Origin: Caballeronia hypogeia
GTDB taxonomy: Bacteria; Pseudomonadota; Gammaproteobacteria; Burkholderiales; Burkholderiaceae
Length of the DNA stretch: 64,000 nucleotides
Direction of reading: 5' to 3'
Assembly: GCF_001544875.2 (NCBI RefSeq)
Contig: NZ_FCOA02000011.1
Span: 1-64,000, forward strand
In this document: piece by piece, positions 18,636 to 28,267 of the stretch
Layout: each line of letters begins with the position of its first letter
Position numbering within the stretch: position 1 is the first letter of the stretch
The notes under the pieces: model-generated
What the model was told of the DNA's origin: nothing
The model's database searches: none
The model's input: the letters and a program-made list of their open reading frames with translations, nothing else
Program-made: the position numbers and the translations under genes

Positions 18636-19490
18636 TTACTTAGTCCACGAATCCACGCGATCCTGATGGGCGCCGATCCAGGCATCTGCCGCAGCCTGAG
18701 GCTTTTCGCCGTTTTGCGTAGCGAGCATCACGCCATCGATCTCACCCGGTTTCCACTGGAACTTCTTGAGAAACGCGACGACGTCCGGCGCCTTCTTCTC
18801 CAGTTCCGGGTTGATCACGTTGTCCACGTGCTCCGCTTCACCGAAGACCTTCTTGGGATCTTCGAGGAATTTCAGCTTGTACTTCGCGAACATCCAGTGC
18901 GGCTTCCAGCCCGTCACGATGATCGGCTTGTTGGCCGCTTCCGAGCGCGCCAGTTCCGCCGTCATCGCCGAACCCGAACTCGGCAGCAGCTTGTAGTCGA
19001 GGTTATAGGCCTTGATTGCCTCGCTCGTCTTCTGCATCACGCCCGCGCCCGCATCGATGCCGACGATGCGGGAATCGAATTCAGCCTTCTTGGCTTCGAG
19101 GTCGGACAAGCTGTTCACATCGACATTCGCGGGCACGATCAGACCGATCTTCGCATCCTGAAAGTTCGGGCCGAGATTCACGACCTTCGACTTGAAGTTG
19201 TTCCAGTACGCGCCGTGCGTGACCGGCAGCCACGCCGACAGCGTCGCATCCAGATCGCCGCGCGCCACGCCCTGCCACATCACGCCCGCCGCCACCGGCA
19301 CGAGCTGCACCGGATAGCCCAGCTTCTTCTCGATCACGCGCGCCGCCACGTTCGACGTCGCCACGCTGTCGTCCCAGCCTTCGACGTAACCAATCTTGAT
19401 GGTCGGCTTGTCAGCGGCGTTGACTCCAAAGCTCGCGGCAAGGGCGGCGGTCATCGCCCCGAGCACGAACACTCTTCTCATCGATTTCAT
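18636..19490 (-). CDS. Glycine betaine/proline-type periplasmic binding protein
   Basis: 284 residues of the OpuAC/ProX-like family, a different branch from the three ChoX/CaiX paralogues. Signal peptide MKSMRRVFVLGAM ending NAADKP, then IKIGYVEGWDDSVATSN, a LSAWLPVTHGAYW block, GIDAGAGVMQ, and TGWKPHWMFAKYKLKFLEDP. It is an orphan: no permease or ATPase adjoins. Last gene of the minus-strand train after gbcB (131-base gap), with its own likely promoter and a 21-bp direct-repeat operator 75-102 bases upstream. Glycine betaine or dimethylglycine is the probable ligand. Confidence 0.88.
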   Translation of the reverse strand: MKSMRRVFVLGAMTAALAASFGVNAADKPTIKIGYVEGWDDSVATSNVAARVIEKKLGYPVQLVPVAAGVMWQGVARGDLDATLSAWLPVTHGAYWNNFKSKVVNLGPNFQDAKIGLIVPANVDVNSLSDLEAKKAEFDSRIVGIDAGAGVMQKTSEAIKAYNLDYKLLPSSGSAMTAELARSEAANKPIIVTGWKPHWMFAKYKLKFLEDPKKVFGEAEHVDNVINPELEKKAPDVVAFLKKFQWKPGEIDGVMLATQNGEKPQAAADAWIGAHQDRVDSWTK

Positions 19491-19564
19491 TTGGTTTCCC
19501 CCTTAGCGGCCCCAAGCCGTGTAGCGAACAGAATCACCAGCCAGAATTGGCCCGTAACGCGCAT

Positions 19565-19592
19565 TTCCGACACTCAATTGTCAAGAAACGAC
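19565..19592 (-). promoter_or_regulatory. Direct-repeat operator upstream of the betaine-binding protein
   Basis: TTCCGAC at 19565-19571 and AAACGAC at 19586-19592, 21 bp apart. The conserved core is CGAC in both half-sites. Weaker match than those before caiX and the porin but with the same spacing and the same distance to the gene as before choV. Confidence 0.5.
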
Positions 19593-19621
19593 GCACCCCG
19601 ATCCGGGCCCGCCCGAGGACT

Positions 19622-20875
19622 TTACTTGTCGACGACGAGATCGCTCAAAGGCTTGCTGCAGCACAGCAGCACCATGCCCTGATCGATCTCGCGCTGGCGG
19701 ATGCCGCCCGCATGCTTCATGTTCACCTGGCCGGACACGAGCTTCACCTTGCAGGTGCCGCACATGCCCTGCGTGCACGAAGAAGGCAGACGCACGCCCG
19801 CCTTCTTCGCGGCATCGAGCACATGTTCGTTGCTGCCGCATTCGATATCGCGGCGGCTCTTCGCGAAGTTCACCTTGAACTTCGTGTCGATCAAAGGCTC
19901 GACGACCGGCTCCGCAATTGGCTGCACCTCGGGTTCCGCGATCGGCTCCGTCGGCGCCGGCGCGAAGCCAACCGCTTCCTCACGCGCTTCGACGAAATCC
20001 TTCTGCGTAGCAAGCGCATCGGCGACATGCGCCGTCGTCAGGTCCGCCGCGACTTCCTCGACCACGCCGAACGAGAAGCTCTCCTCGTGGTATTGCTTGC
20101 GATCGAAGCCGCCCTCGTCGAGCAGATTACGCACGGCCTTCATATACGGCGCGGGGCCGCACGTGAACACCTCACGCTCCAGAAAGTCCGGCGCGATCAG
20201 CTTCAGGAGCGGCAGGCTCAGAAAGCCCGTCACGCCCGGCCAGCTGGTGCGCGCACCCAAGCGCTCGCACACGAACGACGTGCGGAAATTCCTGTGATTC
20301 GATGCGATCAGATCGAGCTCGCGCGCGAAGATGATGTCATCGGGCGTGCGCGCGCTGTGCACGAACACGATGTCCGCGTCCTCGCCCAGCTCGTGATGCG
20401 CGCGGCTCATCGACATGAGCGGCGTGATGCCCGAGCCCGCCGAGAGAAAGAGATACTTGCGCGCCGGATGACGCGCGCAGGTGAACTCGCCCGACGGCCC
20501 GAGCACGCGCACGGTCGCGCCCGCGACCATGTTGTCGTGCAGCCAGTTCGACACCGGCCCGCCCGGCACGCGCTTCACCGTGATGGAGATGGTGTGCGGA
20601 CGCGTCGGCGACGACGAGATCGTGTAGCAGCGATTGATCTGCTCGCCGCCGATATCGAGCTCCAGCGTGATGAACTGCCCCGGTTCGAACACGAACGTGC
20701 GTTCGCCGGGCGCCTTGAAGAAAAAGCTCTTGACGTCGTGCGTTTCCTGCCGGACGTGACAGCAGACGAGCGTCTCGTCCGTGTCACAGTCCCAGCGCAC
20801 GGGCAGCGCTCCCCAGAACTTCGGCTGGGTCACGCGGTTGTCGGTTGGCTCGAACGTAGCCTGATCGCGCATCAT
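19622..20875 (-). CDS. gbcB: Glycine betaine demethylase, reductase component
   Basis: 417 residues. A FAD-binding ferredoxin reductase domain (FEPGQFITLEL, RCYTISSSPTRP, SAGSGITPLMSM, FTCGPAPYM) is followed by a C-terminal plant-type 2Fe-2S ferredoxin with CTQGMCGTCKV and a later LLCC cysteine. It passes NAD(P)H electrons to the Rieske oxygenase GbcA. Unusually, the two domains are joined by a proline/glutamate-rich linker repeating EPIAEP and EPVVEP (residues about 295-325), which makes it longer than the Pseudomonas protein. ATG 20875 has a CAGGAG ribosome site 6 bases away. Starts 23 bases after gbcA. Confidence 0.95.
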   Translation of the reverse strand: MMRDQATFEPTDNRVTQPKFWGALPVRWDCDTDETLVCCHVRQETHDVKSFFFKAPGERTFVFEPGQFITLELDIGGEQINRCYTISSSPTRPHTISITVKRVPGGPVSNWLHDNMVAGATVRVLGPSGEFTCARHPARKYLFLSAGSGITPLMSMSRAHHELGEDADIVFVHSARTPDDIIFARELDLIASNHRNFRTSFVCERLGARTSWPGVTGFLSLPLLKLIAPDFLEREVFTCGPAPYMKAVRNLLDEGGFDRKQYHEESFSFGVVEEVAADLTTAHVADALATQKDFVEAREEAVGFAPAPTEPIAEPEVQPIAEPVVEPLIDTKFKVNFAKSRRDIECGSNEHVLDAAKKAGVRLPSSCTQGMCGTCKVKLVSGQVNMKHAGGIRQREIDQGMVLLCCSKPLSDLVVDK

Positions 20876-20898
20876 GTAATGCTCCTGCAGCAACGGCT

Positions 20899-22197
20899 TT
20901 AGCGCATGAAGGAAACGACTTTCTCGCCGAGCGACGCATCGACGCCATGCTCCGGCGCGTTCGCGTAGTCGGCAAGACGTCCGATGTACCACTCGCAGAA
21001 CTTCTCGACGAGCCCTTCCGTGAAAGGCGAATACGGACCCGGCTCGTATGCGCTGCTCGCCACGCCGAGTTGCGAATACTCGACCAGCGTGCGGTCCTGA
21101 TCATTGGTCGCGCGCCACACGGCGGTGAGGTTATCGACGTTGTAGTCGATGCCCTCGCGCGCATCCTTGTGCACGAGCCACTTCGTGCGCACGAGCGTTT
21201 CACCCGAGGCGAGCGGAATCACGCAGAACGTGACGATGTGATCGCTCATGAAGTGATGCCACGAGTTTGGCTGCGTCCAGAACGACAGACCACCCAGGTC
21301 CGCGCGCTCGAAGCCGCCCAGCAGCTTCTTCGATGCGACCTTGGCGTCGAGCGTCTGCGATTCGCCGTCGCGGTCGAGCGGCAGGCGTTGCGTGCGGAAA
21401 CCCGTCACGAGATCGGCGAGCCGCTCGATTTCGGCGGACGGCAGGCACATGGCTTCCCACTGCTTCGTGCGCTCTTCGACCGTCTTCTCGAACGCCGCCA
21501 TGCCTTCTTCGTTGGCGGGCGAGCGCTGATAGCCGAAGCCGTATTCATAGAGCGAAATGGTCAGCTCCGGATGGTTCGCGACGCAGTGATAGCACTCGCG
21601 ATTGTTTTCCATCGTGAGCTTCCAGTTGCCTTTCTCGACGATATCGATGCTCGCCGCGATCTTGCAGTCTTTCAGGCCGTGCGGCGCGAGATACGGCTCC
21701 ATCGCTTCGCGCATCACGGCGAAGTCGGCGGGCGGCTCGTCGGCGAGACAGATGAAGATCAGGCCCGCGAGATTCTGCACATGCACCTTCTTGAGACTGT
21801 GCTTGCAGCGGTCGAACTGGTCGCCCATGTGCTCGGCGAACATCAGGTCGCCGGAGAGGTTGTACGTCCAGCTGTGATACGGGCACACGATATTGCCGAG
21901 CGACCCCTTTTCGTCGTTGCACAGACGCGCGCCGCGATGGCGGCACACGTTGTAGAACGCGCGGATCTCCATGTCGTCGTCGCGCACGATCAGGATCGAA
22001 TCGTTGCCGATCTCGACCGTCGTGTAATCGCCCGGCTCGGGAATATCCGGTTCGATGGCGACCTGGATCCAGGTCGTGCGGAAAATCGCATCGAGGTCGA
22101 GCGCGTGGATCTCCGGGCTCGTATAGAACGGCGCCTCGAGCGTATGGCCCTTTTTGCGGCGTTCGATCATCGCGCGAACGTCTGCCGAAACTTTCAT
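20899..22197 (-). CDS. gbcA: Glycine betaine demethylase, Rieske oxygenase component
   Basis: 432 residues. Rieske 2Fe-2S cluster ligands Cys85, His87, Cys105 and His108 (CRHRG and CPYHSW), then the catalytic domain with the mononuclear iron region NWKLTMENNRECYHCVANHP. It removes one methyl group from glycine betaine, yielding dimethylglycine and formaldehyde. It is 96 bases downstream of etfB and upstream of gbcB on the same strand. I found no clean 21-bp CGAC repeat in the 96-base gap, so expression may rely on the glyA-dgc-etf transcript. Confidence 0.96.
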   Translation of the reverse strand: MKVSADVRAMIERRKKGHTLEAPFYTSPEIHALDLDAIFRTTWIQVAIEPDIPEPGDYTTVEIGNDSILIVRDDDMEIRAFYNVCRHRGARLCNDEKGSLGNIVCPYHSWTYNLSGDLMFAEHMGDQFDRCKHSLKKVHVQNLAGLIFICLADEPPADFAVMREAMEPYLAPHGLKDCKIAASIDIVEKGNWKLTMENNRECYHCVANHPELTISLYEYGFGYQRSPANEEGMAAFEKTVEERTKQWEAMCLPSAEIERLADLVTGFRTQRLPLDRDGESQTLDAKVASKKLLGGFERADLGGLSFWTQPNSWHHFMSDHIVTFCVIPLASGETLVRTKWLVHKDAREGIDYNVDNLTAVWRATNDQDRTLVEYSQLGVASSAYEPGPYSPFTEGLVEKFCEWYIGRLADYANAPEHGVDASLGEKVVSFMR

Positions 22198-22293
22198 CGT
22201 GTGCTCCGTTTTGCGTCACGTCTGGTGCCCCGCCAAACACCTTTGAACGCGGGCTGCTGCTTTCGTATGTGGGTTTCGAAACTGCTTGAAGAA

Positions 22294-23052
22294 TCAGTAA
22301 TCGACGAGTTGATGCTCGCGCAAATACGCCAGTATCACTTGTGCTTTTTCGACAGAACTTCCTTCAATTACGACGCTGCCGCCGCGGCTTTCCGTTGTCG
22401 TCGCGGAGAGCATGCGCGAGTGGCCCGAACGCTTCTCGGGGGCAGCGAGTTTCTTCGGCTTGGCCGTGACCGGGCCGACGCTCCACGCCGCGCGTTCGCG
22501 GTCGGCGGAAGCGCTCGCGGCGACGGGCGCCACGCGTCCTTCGCGCATGCGCGCATAGGCATACCGCGGCGCAGCATTGGCGAGCGGATGCACCGCCACC
22601 AACGCGGGCAGCGGCGCGCGCACGCGGCGGCGCAGGCCCTTCGGCATGAACTGGCGCACTTCCACGCCTTCCTTCGTCACGCTGACATCGACGGCCGCGC
22701 CGACGAGCGGAAGATTCAACGCATCGGCCAGCTTGTACGGCAGCGTGCCGCTGTCGTAAGCGCCTTCTGCGCGCGTGCCGGTGAACACGAGGCTATAACC
22801 CGCGAGGCGGTGTGCCAGAACCGCGCAGGCATCGCCGTCCGTGTTGAGCACTTCGACTTTCGGCGCGCCCAGCGCGAGATATTCAGCGAGCGCCGGATTC
22901 GCCGGATCGCCCGCGTGCAGCACGTCGAGCTGCGCGCCGTGCTTCGTGGCGATGCCGATGGCGATCGTCAGCGCGGCGGCGTCGTTGCGGCTATAGCGCG
23001 CGGTGCCGCTGACCGGATGACGTCCGGTGGATACGAGAACGGCGATCTTCAT
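22294..23052 (-). CDS. etfB: Electron transfer flavoprotein beta-type subunit of the dimethylglycine system
   Basis: 252 residues with the ETF beta fold: MKIAVLVSTGRHPVSGTARY, the VFTGTRAEGAYDSGTLPYKL motif, and RRVRAPLPALVAVHP. The start overlaps the etfA stop by four bases (ATGA), so the two are translationally coupled. ETF carries electrons from DgcAB to the respiratory chain. The divergent sequence compared with housekeeping ETF beta is normal for this betaine-dedicated pair. Confidence 0.9.
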   Translation of the reverse strand: MKIAVLVSTGRHPVSGTARYSRNDAAALTIAIGIATKHGAQLDVLHAGDPANPALAEYLALGAPKVEVLNTDGDACAVLAHRLAGYSLVFTGTRAEGAYDSGTLPYKLADALNLPLVGAAVDVSVTKEGVEVRQFMPKGLRRRVRAPLPALVAVHPLANAAPRYAYARMREGRVAPVAASASADRERAAWSVGPVTAKPKKLAAPEKRSGHSRMLSATTTESRGGSVVIEGSSVEKAQVILAYLREHQLVDY

Positions 23053-24209
23053 GCTGCAACTCCTTCGGCAACAGCCGCGCTTTGCACGATCGGCGCGCCG
23101 CTGGCACGCGCGGCGCGCGCGGCGGCGGCCGCATCGGTCAAGGCCTTGATCGTCTCCTGTGCGTCGGCGACGATCGTGAGATTGGCGCGCTTCGCAATCG
23201 GCGCGCTGGCGTCGAGATTCACGGCGATCACATGACGGCAATCCTTGATGCCCTGCAAATGCTGCACGGCGCCCGAAATGCCGAACGCGATATACACGCT
23301 CGCCTCCACCGTCTTGCCGGTCGCGCCGATCTGCTTGTCGCGCGTGAACTTGCCGTCGTCGACGGCGACCCGGCTCGCGCCGATCGCCGCGCCCAGCGTT
23401 CCCGCGAGCGTTTCGAAGGACGCGATATCGGACACGCCGTTGCCGGCGGACACGATGAAATCCGCCTCTTCCAGCGCCACTTGCGCGGCATCCATTTCCT
23501 CGATGCCGAGATCGACGTAAGCACTCACTTTCGATGCCGGCACGATGTCTTCCGCGCTCACCGCTTCGCCCGCACCGACGAACGGCAGCTTCGCATCGAC
23601 GGCGTTGGGGGCGAGCAGCACGACATCGGGCAAGGCGCGCGATGCGATGGCACGGCCCGCATGCACATAGGAAGCAACATGCGATGCGTCGAGCTCGACG
23701 ACCTGCGTCGCGATGGATGCATCGGCGCGTGCGGCATAGCGTCGGCCGAGATCGCCGTCGCCGGTTGCGTTGTCGGGCATGAACAGATGCACCGGCGCGA
23801 AGGCCGCGACGCAGGCCGTCAGCGCGCGCACTTCTTCGTCGGGCGCGAAATTGCGGCGATCGAATTCTGGCAGTTCGATGTAACGATCCGCGCCCAGCGC
23901 GGCGGCATCGTCCTTGAACTCGCCGAACGCGATCAGCACGACTTCGGTTTCATCATTCGCGAGCAGCGCGGCGGCGGCGAGCGCCTGACGCGCGTGGTCG
24001 TCGAGCGCACCGCGATCCGTGTGCGCCGCGACCAGCAGCGCGCGGGTCGCGGGCTTCGTCGTGCGCAGCGGCTTTGTCGCCTGCTTGTGCCCGCCGTGCG
24101 TGAATTCGAGCACGACGCCATTGCCGATTTCACCCAGCGTGATGCGCTTGAGCCCTGCCGCCGTGACGATGAAAGGCCGGCGCGGATCGATTCGTTTGAT
24201 ATCGTTCAT
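23049..24209 (-). CDS. etfA: Electron transfer flavoprotein alpha-type subunit of the dimethylglycine system
   Basis: 386 residues. A N-terminal domain with LLVAAHTDRGAL and VVLIAFGEFKDD precedes the FAD-binding C-terminal domain typical of ETF alpha (FIVSAGNGVSDI, GAAIGASRVAVDDGKF, QIGATGKTV, YIAFGISGAVQHLQGIKD). It begins four bases after the dgcB stop and overlaps etfB by four, all consistent with one translationally coupled dgcAB-etfAB block. Confidence 0.93.
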   Translation of the reverse strand: MNDIKRIDPRRPFIVTAAGLKRITLGEIGNGVVLEFTHGGHKQATKPLRTTKPATRALLVAAHTDRGALDDHARQALAAAALLANDETEVVLIAFGEFKDDAAALGADRYIELPEFDRRNFAPDEEVRALTACVAAFAPVHLFMPDNATGDGDLGRRYAARADASIATQVVELDASHVASYVHAGRAIASRALPDVVLLAPNAVDAKLPFVGAGEAVSAEDIVPASKVSAYVDLGIEEMDAAQVALEEADFIVSAGNGVSDIASFETLAGTLGAAIGASRVAVDDGKFTRDKQIGATGKTVEASVYIAFGISGAVQHLQGIKDCRHVIAVNLDASAPIAKRANLTIVADAQETIKALTDAAAAARAARASGAPIVQSAAVAEGVAA

Positions 24210-24213
24210 GACT

Positions 24214-26124
24214 TTACTCCAGCGCTGCGGCGACCAACTCCGCCACGTCGAGCACTTCGGGACGTTCTCCGACCACGCCTTCCAGCATCGCGGTGCATTG
24301 CGGGCAACCGACGGCGACCACTTCCGCGCCGACCGACTTCGCGTCGTTGATGCGGATATCGGGAATGCGCTGCTTGCCGGGAATATCCGTCAGCGGCGCG
24401 CCGCCGCCACCGCCGCAGCAACGTGCGCGCATGCCGTGACGCTCCATCTCGACGACCTTGATGCCGATGGTCTTCAACAGCTTGCGCGGCGCTTCCGTCT
24501 CGCCGTTATAGCGGCCGAGATAGCACGGATCGTGGTACGTGATCTTCTTGTCGTTGAACACGGCGGCGGCTTTCGGCGTGAGCTTGCCGTTCGCGACGAG
24601 CTCCGCCATGAACGCCGTGTGATGCTGCACTTCGTAATAGCCGCCGAGCGCGCGGTACTCGTTGCGCAGGCTGTGCAGCACGTGCGGATCGGCCGTGACG
24701 ATGCGGCGGAACTGATACTGCGACAGCGTGTTCATCAGCTTCGACGCGCATTGCTGGAACGTGGCTTCATCGCCGAGACGACGCGCTGTGTCGCCCGTGT
24801 CCGTTTCCGCGCCGCCGAGCACGGCGTAATCCACGCCGGCCTTGTTCATCACCTTGGCGAGTGCGCGCAGCGTGCGCTGATAACGCATGTCGAACGCGCC
24901 CTCTCCGGCGATCAGCAGGACATCCACCGGACGTCCCGGCTGTGCGACCTGCACTTGCAGATCCACCGACCAGTCGTAACGCGCGCCGATGTCGTAACCG
25001 TTCTGGCTGCCCGTCTCTCGCAGGTTCGCGAGCGTGATCGGACCCTTGCCCGGCACATTGCCTTCGACGAGCGTCTGGTTGCGCCGCATGTCGACGATCG
25101 CATCGACGTGCTCGATCAGCATCGGGCACTCCTGCACGCAGGCGCGGCAAGTGGTGCAGGACCAGATCGTGTCCGCTTCGATCATCTGCGAGATCAGCGG
25201 CTTGGCCGGACCGCCGGAATGCTTGCCGACCGGAATGCCGGGCGTCGGGCTGCCCGCATATTGCGAGTCCGATCCGCCGACCATGCCGACGACCAGATCC
25301 TGAATCAGCTTCTTCGGATTCAACGGCTGACCCGATGCGAACGCGGGGCACGCGGCTTCGCACTTGCCGCATTGCACGCAGGCGTCGAAGCTCAGCAGCT
25401 GATTCCAGCGAAACTCGACCGGCTTGCCGACGCCGTATTCCTTCGCATCGAGAACCGGCATTTTCAAAGCCGTCGGCGGCACGACTTCCTGCTCGGTCTT
25501 CGCGTGGAAGCGCTCCTGGCGCGGATGAAACGCGAGATGCAGGAGACCCGCCATCGCGTGCTTCATCGGGCCGCCTTGCGCCGCGCCGAAGGTCATCGTG
25601 TAGGCGCCCGCCGCGATCAGCAACGCGACGATGATCGCGAGCGCGCCGGACATCCACGATGCGGGCAGCAGCATGAACAGCGCGAGACCGAGCGCGAACG
25701 AGCCGAGCAGCAAGGGCAGGCTGTCCCACGGTCCGTGCGACAGACGCGCGGGCACGTCCTTCGCGCGACGGCGCTTGTACACGAACACGGCGCCCACGAA
25801 CATGATGATCGCCGCGATGAAGATCGCGCGGTCGAGCCACGGCGAGTAGATCGCGAGACCGTAGTTGATGAAGACCAGCGCCATCGCGAGGATCGCACCG
25901 CCCGCGGTCGCGACGTGCGTCTTCGCGATATACGGGTCACGCGCCACGACATGGTGCAGATCGACGAAATAGCGCTTCGGGATGGTGAGCAGATTCGCCC
26001 AGCCATATGCGCCGGCCGTGGTGGCCCGGCCTTCGCGCCAGTAGGCTGCGCGCTTCAGCAGGGCGAACGCGAGGCCCGCCATCGAGAGCCACAGCAACGC
26101 GGTGATGACAAACACGGGGTTCAT
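24214..26124 (-). CDS. dgcB: Dimethylglycine catabolism iron-sulfur membrane protein
   Basis: 636 residues. N-terminal membrane segments (VFVITALLWLSMAGLAFALL and several between about 60 and 180), then two 4Fe-4S ferredoxin motifs CVQCGKCEAACP and CTTCRACVQECP, and a heterodisulfide-reductase-like CCG domain with DPCYLGRYNGE, RCCGGGGGAP and GCPQC. It forms the demethylase complex with DgcA and hands electrons onward. It lies 14 bases after dgcA and 4 before etfA. Confidence 0.94.
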   Translation of the reverse strand: MNPVFVITALLWLSMAGLAFALLKRAAYWREGRATTAGAYGWANLLTIPKRYFVDLHHVVARDPYIAKTHVATAGGAILAMALVFINYGLAIYSPWLDRAIFIAAIIMFVGAVFVYKRRRAKDVPARLSHGPWDSLPLLLGSFALGLALFMLLPASWMSGALAIIVALLIAAGAYTMTFGAAQGGPMKHAMAGLLHLAFHPRQERFHAKTEQEVVPPTALKMPVLDAKEYGVGKPVEFRWNQLLSFDACVQCGKCEAACPAFASGQPLNPKKLIQDLVVGMVGGSDSQYAGSPTPGIPVGKHSGGPAKPLISQMIEADTIWSCTTCRACVQECPMLIEHVDAIVDMRRNQTLVEGNVPGKGPITLANLRETGSQNGYDIGARYDWSVDLQVQVAQPGRPVDVLLIAGEGAFDMRYQRTLRALAKVMNKAGVDYAVLGGAETDTGDTARRLGDEATFQQCASKLMNTLSQYQFRRIVTADPHVLHSLRNEYRALGGYYEVQHHTAFMAELVANGKLTPKAAAVFNDKKITYHDPCYLGRYNGETEAPRKLLKTIGIKVVEMERHGMRARCCGGGGGAPLTDIPGKQRIPDIRINDAKSVGAEVVAVGCPQCTAMLEGVVGERPEVLDVAELVAAALE

Positions 26125-26138
26125 CTTCCAGTACCTCG

Positions 26139-28202
26139 TCAGAAGTCTTTGCAGAGGCGCAGCGAATCGTAGATCGCGCTATGGATGTTGTGCATCGAGA
26201 TGCAGTCGCCGACGCGGAACAGTGCGAAGCGGCCATTGCCGAGCTCTTCGCTCAGGCACGGTTGCGCTTCGGCGGCGAACAGCTTGTGCATGTCGAGCTG
26301 CCCGCGATTGACCGACTCGGGCTTGAGCTTCCAGTAGAGCGCGTCGTTCGGTGTGATGCCGTTCTCGATCACCACCTGATCCACCGCGCGTTCTTCCTGC
26401 TCTTCCGTGTACTCGTTGCGGATCACGGCGATCTTCTTGCCGTCTTCCTCGTACACCTTGTCGAGCCAGTAGTTCGGCGTATGGACCACGCCGAGCGCGT
26501 AGAGCCGGCGATAAAAGATCGGGAACGTGGTGCCGCCGGTATCGTCGGCGACTTTCACATCGGGCGTGACGATCTCGACGTTATTGCCCTTCGACGCGAT
26601 GAAGTCCGCGACGCCCGCGCCAGCATGCGTGGACACGCCGTCATAGACGAGCACGTTCTTGCCCGGCTCGACCTTGCCCGACAGAATGTCCCACGAGCTG
26701 ACCGCGAGACCTTGTTCGACGCCCCATGCGGGCACCTGATCCGTGAACGACGAACCGCCCGTCGCGAGCACGACGATGTCCGGCTTCTCCGCCATGATCA
26801 TCTTCTCGTCGGCCGCGACACCGAGACGGCGATCGACGCCCAGACGCTTCGTCTCCATGTCGAACCAGCGCACGATGCCCGCCATCTGTTCGCGCTGCGG
26901 CGCTTTGGCCGCGAGCATGATCTGGCCGCCGACATAATCGTTCTTTTCGAACAGCACGACGTCGTGACCGCGCGAACGCGCGACGCGCGCCGCTTCGAGT
27001 CCCGCGGGACCGGCGCCCACGACAACGACCTTGCGCTTCGGACCACGCGATTTCTCGATGACATGCGGCATCGTCTCTTCACGCGAGGTCGCCGCGTTCT
27101 GCACGCACAACACATCCAGCCCGTTGTATTGACGGTCGATGCAGTAGTTCGCGCCGACGCACTGCTTGATCTCGTCTTCGCGGCCATCGCGGATCTTGAT
27201 GACCATATGCGGATCGGCAATCTGCGCGCGCGTCATGCCGACGAGATCGACCATGCCGTTGGCGAGCAGCCGCTCGGCCTGGCCCGCATCGCGAATGCTC
27301 TGCGCGTGCATGATCGGCAGCTTCGTGACCGTCTTGATGCCCGCTGCGAGATGCACGAAGGGCTCGGGCGGCAGCGCCATCGGCGGCATGCAGTTGGCGA
27401 GCGTGTTGTGCGTGTCCGCGCCGGAACCGATCACGCCGATGTAATCGATGAGACCCGTTTCCGACATCGCCTGCGCGATCTCCTTCAGGTTCTCGTGCGA
27501 GAGGCCGTCTTCATGGAACTCGTCGCCGCACATGCGCAGGCCGACGCAGAAATCCGGGCCCACCGCTTCACGAACCGCCTGAAGCACCTCCACGCCGAAG
27601 CGCAGACGATTCTCGAGCGAGCCGCCCCATTCGTCCGTGCGGAAGTTGGTGCGCGGGCTCCAGAACTGATCGATCAGATGCTGGTGCGCCGCCGAAATCT
27701 CGATGCCGTCCATGCCGGCATCCTTCACGCGCTTGGCGGCCGCCGCGAAGTCCTGAATGATGCGCTTGATCTCTTCGACTTCGATGATCTTCGCGTTGCC
27801 GCGGTGCACCGGCTCGCGCACGCCGGAAGGCGACATCAGATGCGGCCAGTGCTCGCCGTGCCATGCGGAACGGCGGCCCATGTGGGTGGCCTGGATCATG
27901 ATGAACGCGCCATGACGATGCATCGCTTCGGCGAGACGCGCGAGCGGGTCGATGACCTTGTCGGTCGCGAGGTTCACCGACTTCCACCAGCCTTGCGGGC
28001 TGTCGATCGACACGGGACTCGAACCGCCGCACACGGCGAGGCCGACGCCGCCCTTCGCCTTTTCCTCGTAGTAACGGATATAGCGGTCACCGGGCAGGCC
28101 GCCCGGTTCGGCATAGACCTCAGCATGCGCGGTGCTGACGATACGATTGCGCAGGGTCAGCTTGTTGAGCTGAAGAGGCTTGAAAAGGTTCGGGTAACGC
28201 AT
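26139..28202 (-). CDS. dgcA: Dimethylglycine demethylase, FMN/FAD iron-sulfur subunit
   Basis: 687 residues of the 2,4-dienoyl-CoA reductase / trimethylamine dehydrogenase family. An old-yellow-enzyme barrel (residues 1-330, with GIEISAAHQHLIDQFWSPR) is followed by a 4Fe-4S site (CVGANYCIDRQ then a CVQNAATS cysteine) and a FAD/NAD domain with VVVVGAGPAGLEAARVA. It converts dimethylglycine to sarcosine, releasing formaldehyde. Upstream by 65 bases is the DUF5943-like gene, in the same order as in Pseudomonas. Confidence 0.95.
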   Translation of the reverse strand: MRYPNLFKPLQLNKLTLRNRIVSTAHAEVYAEPGGLPGDRYIRYYEEKAKGGVGLAVCGGSSPVSIDSPQGWWKSVNLATDKVIDPLARLAEAMHRHGAFIMIQATHMGRRSAWHGEHWPHLMSPSGVREPVHRGNAKIIEVEEIKRIIQDFAAAAKRVKDAGMDGIEISAAHQHLIDQFWSPRTNFRTDEWGGSLENRLRFGVEVLQAVREAVGPDFCVGLRMCGDEFHEDGLSHENLKEIAQAMSETGLIDYIGVIGSGADTHNTLANCMPPMALPPEPFVHLAAGIKTVTKLPIMHAQSIRDAGQAERLLANGMVDLVGMTRAQIADPHMVIKIRDGREDEIKQCVGANYCIDRQYNGLDVLCVQNAATSREETMPHVIEKSRGPKRKVVVVGAGPAGLEAARVARSRGHDVVLFEKNDYVGGQIMLAAKAPQREQMAGIVRWFDMETKRLGVDRRLGVAADEKMIMAEKPDIVVLATGGSSFTDQVPAWGVEQGLAVSSWDILSGKVEPGKNVLVYDGVSTHAGAGVADFIASKGNNVEIVTPDVKVADDTGGTTFPIFYRRLYALGVVHTPNYWLDKVYEEDGKKIAVIRNEYTEEQEERAVDQVVIENGITPNDALYWKLKPESVNRGQLDMHKLFAAEAQPCLSEELGNGRFALFRVGDCISMHNIHSAIYDSLRLCKDF

Positions 28203-28267
28203 TGCGATCGACCTCGGGGGATGGTTTTATCCGTAATACCTTGCTGCCGCGCTGTCTCCGGCGCGTG

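Noticed and set aside
22198..22293. Possible 21-bp operator in the gap before gbcA
   Set aside because: TTGCGTC is present, but nothing similar lies 21 bp away.
20947..23235. Plus-strand open frame opposite gbcA and etfB
   Set aside because: No recognisable motif and entirely overlapped by two well-supported genes with coupled neighbours.
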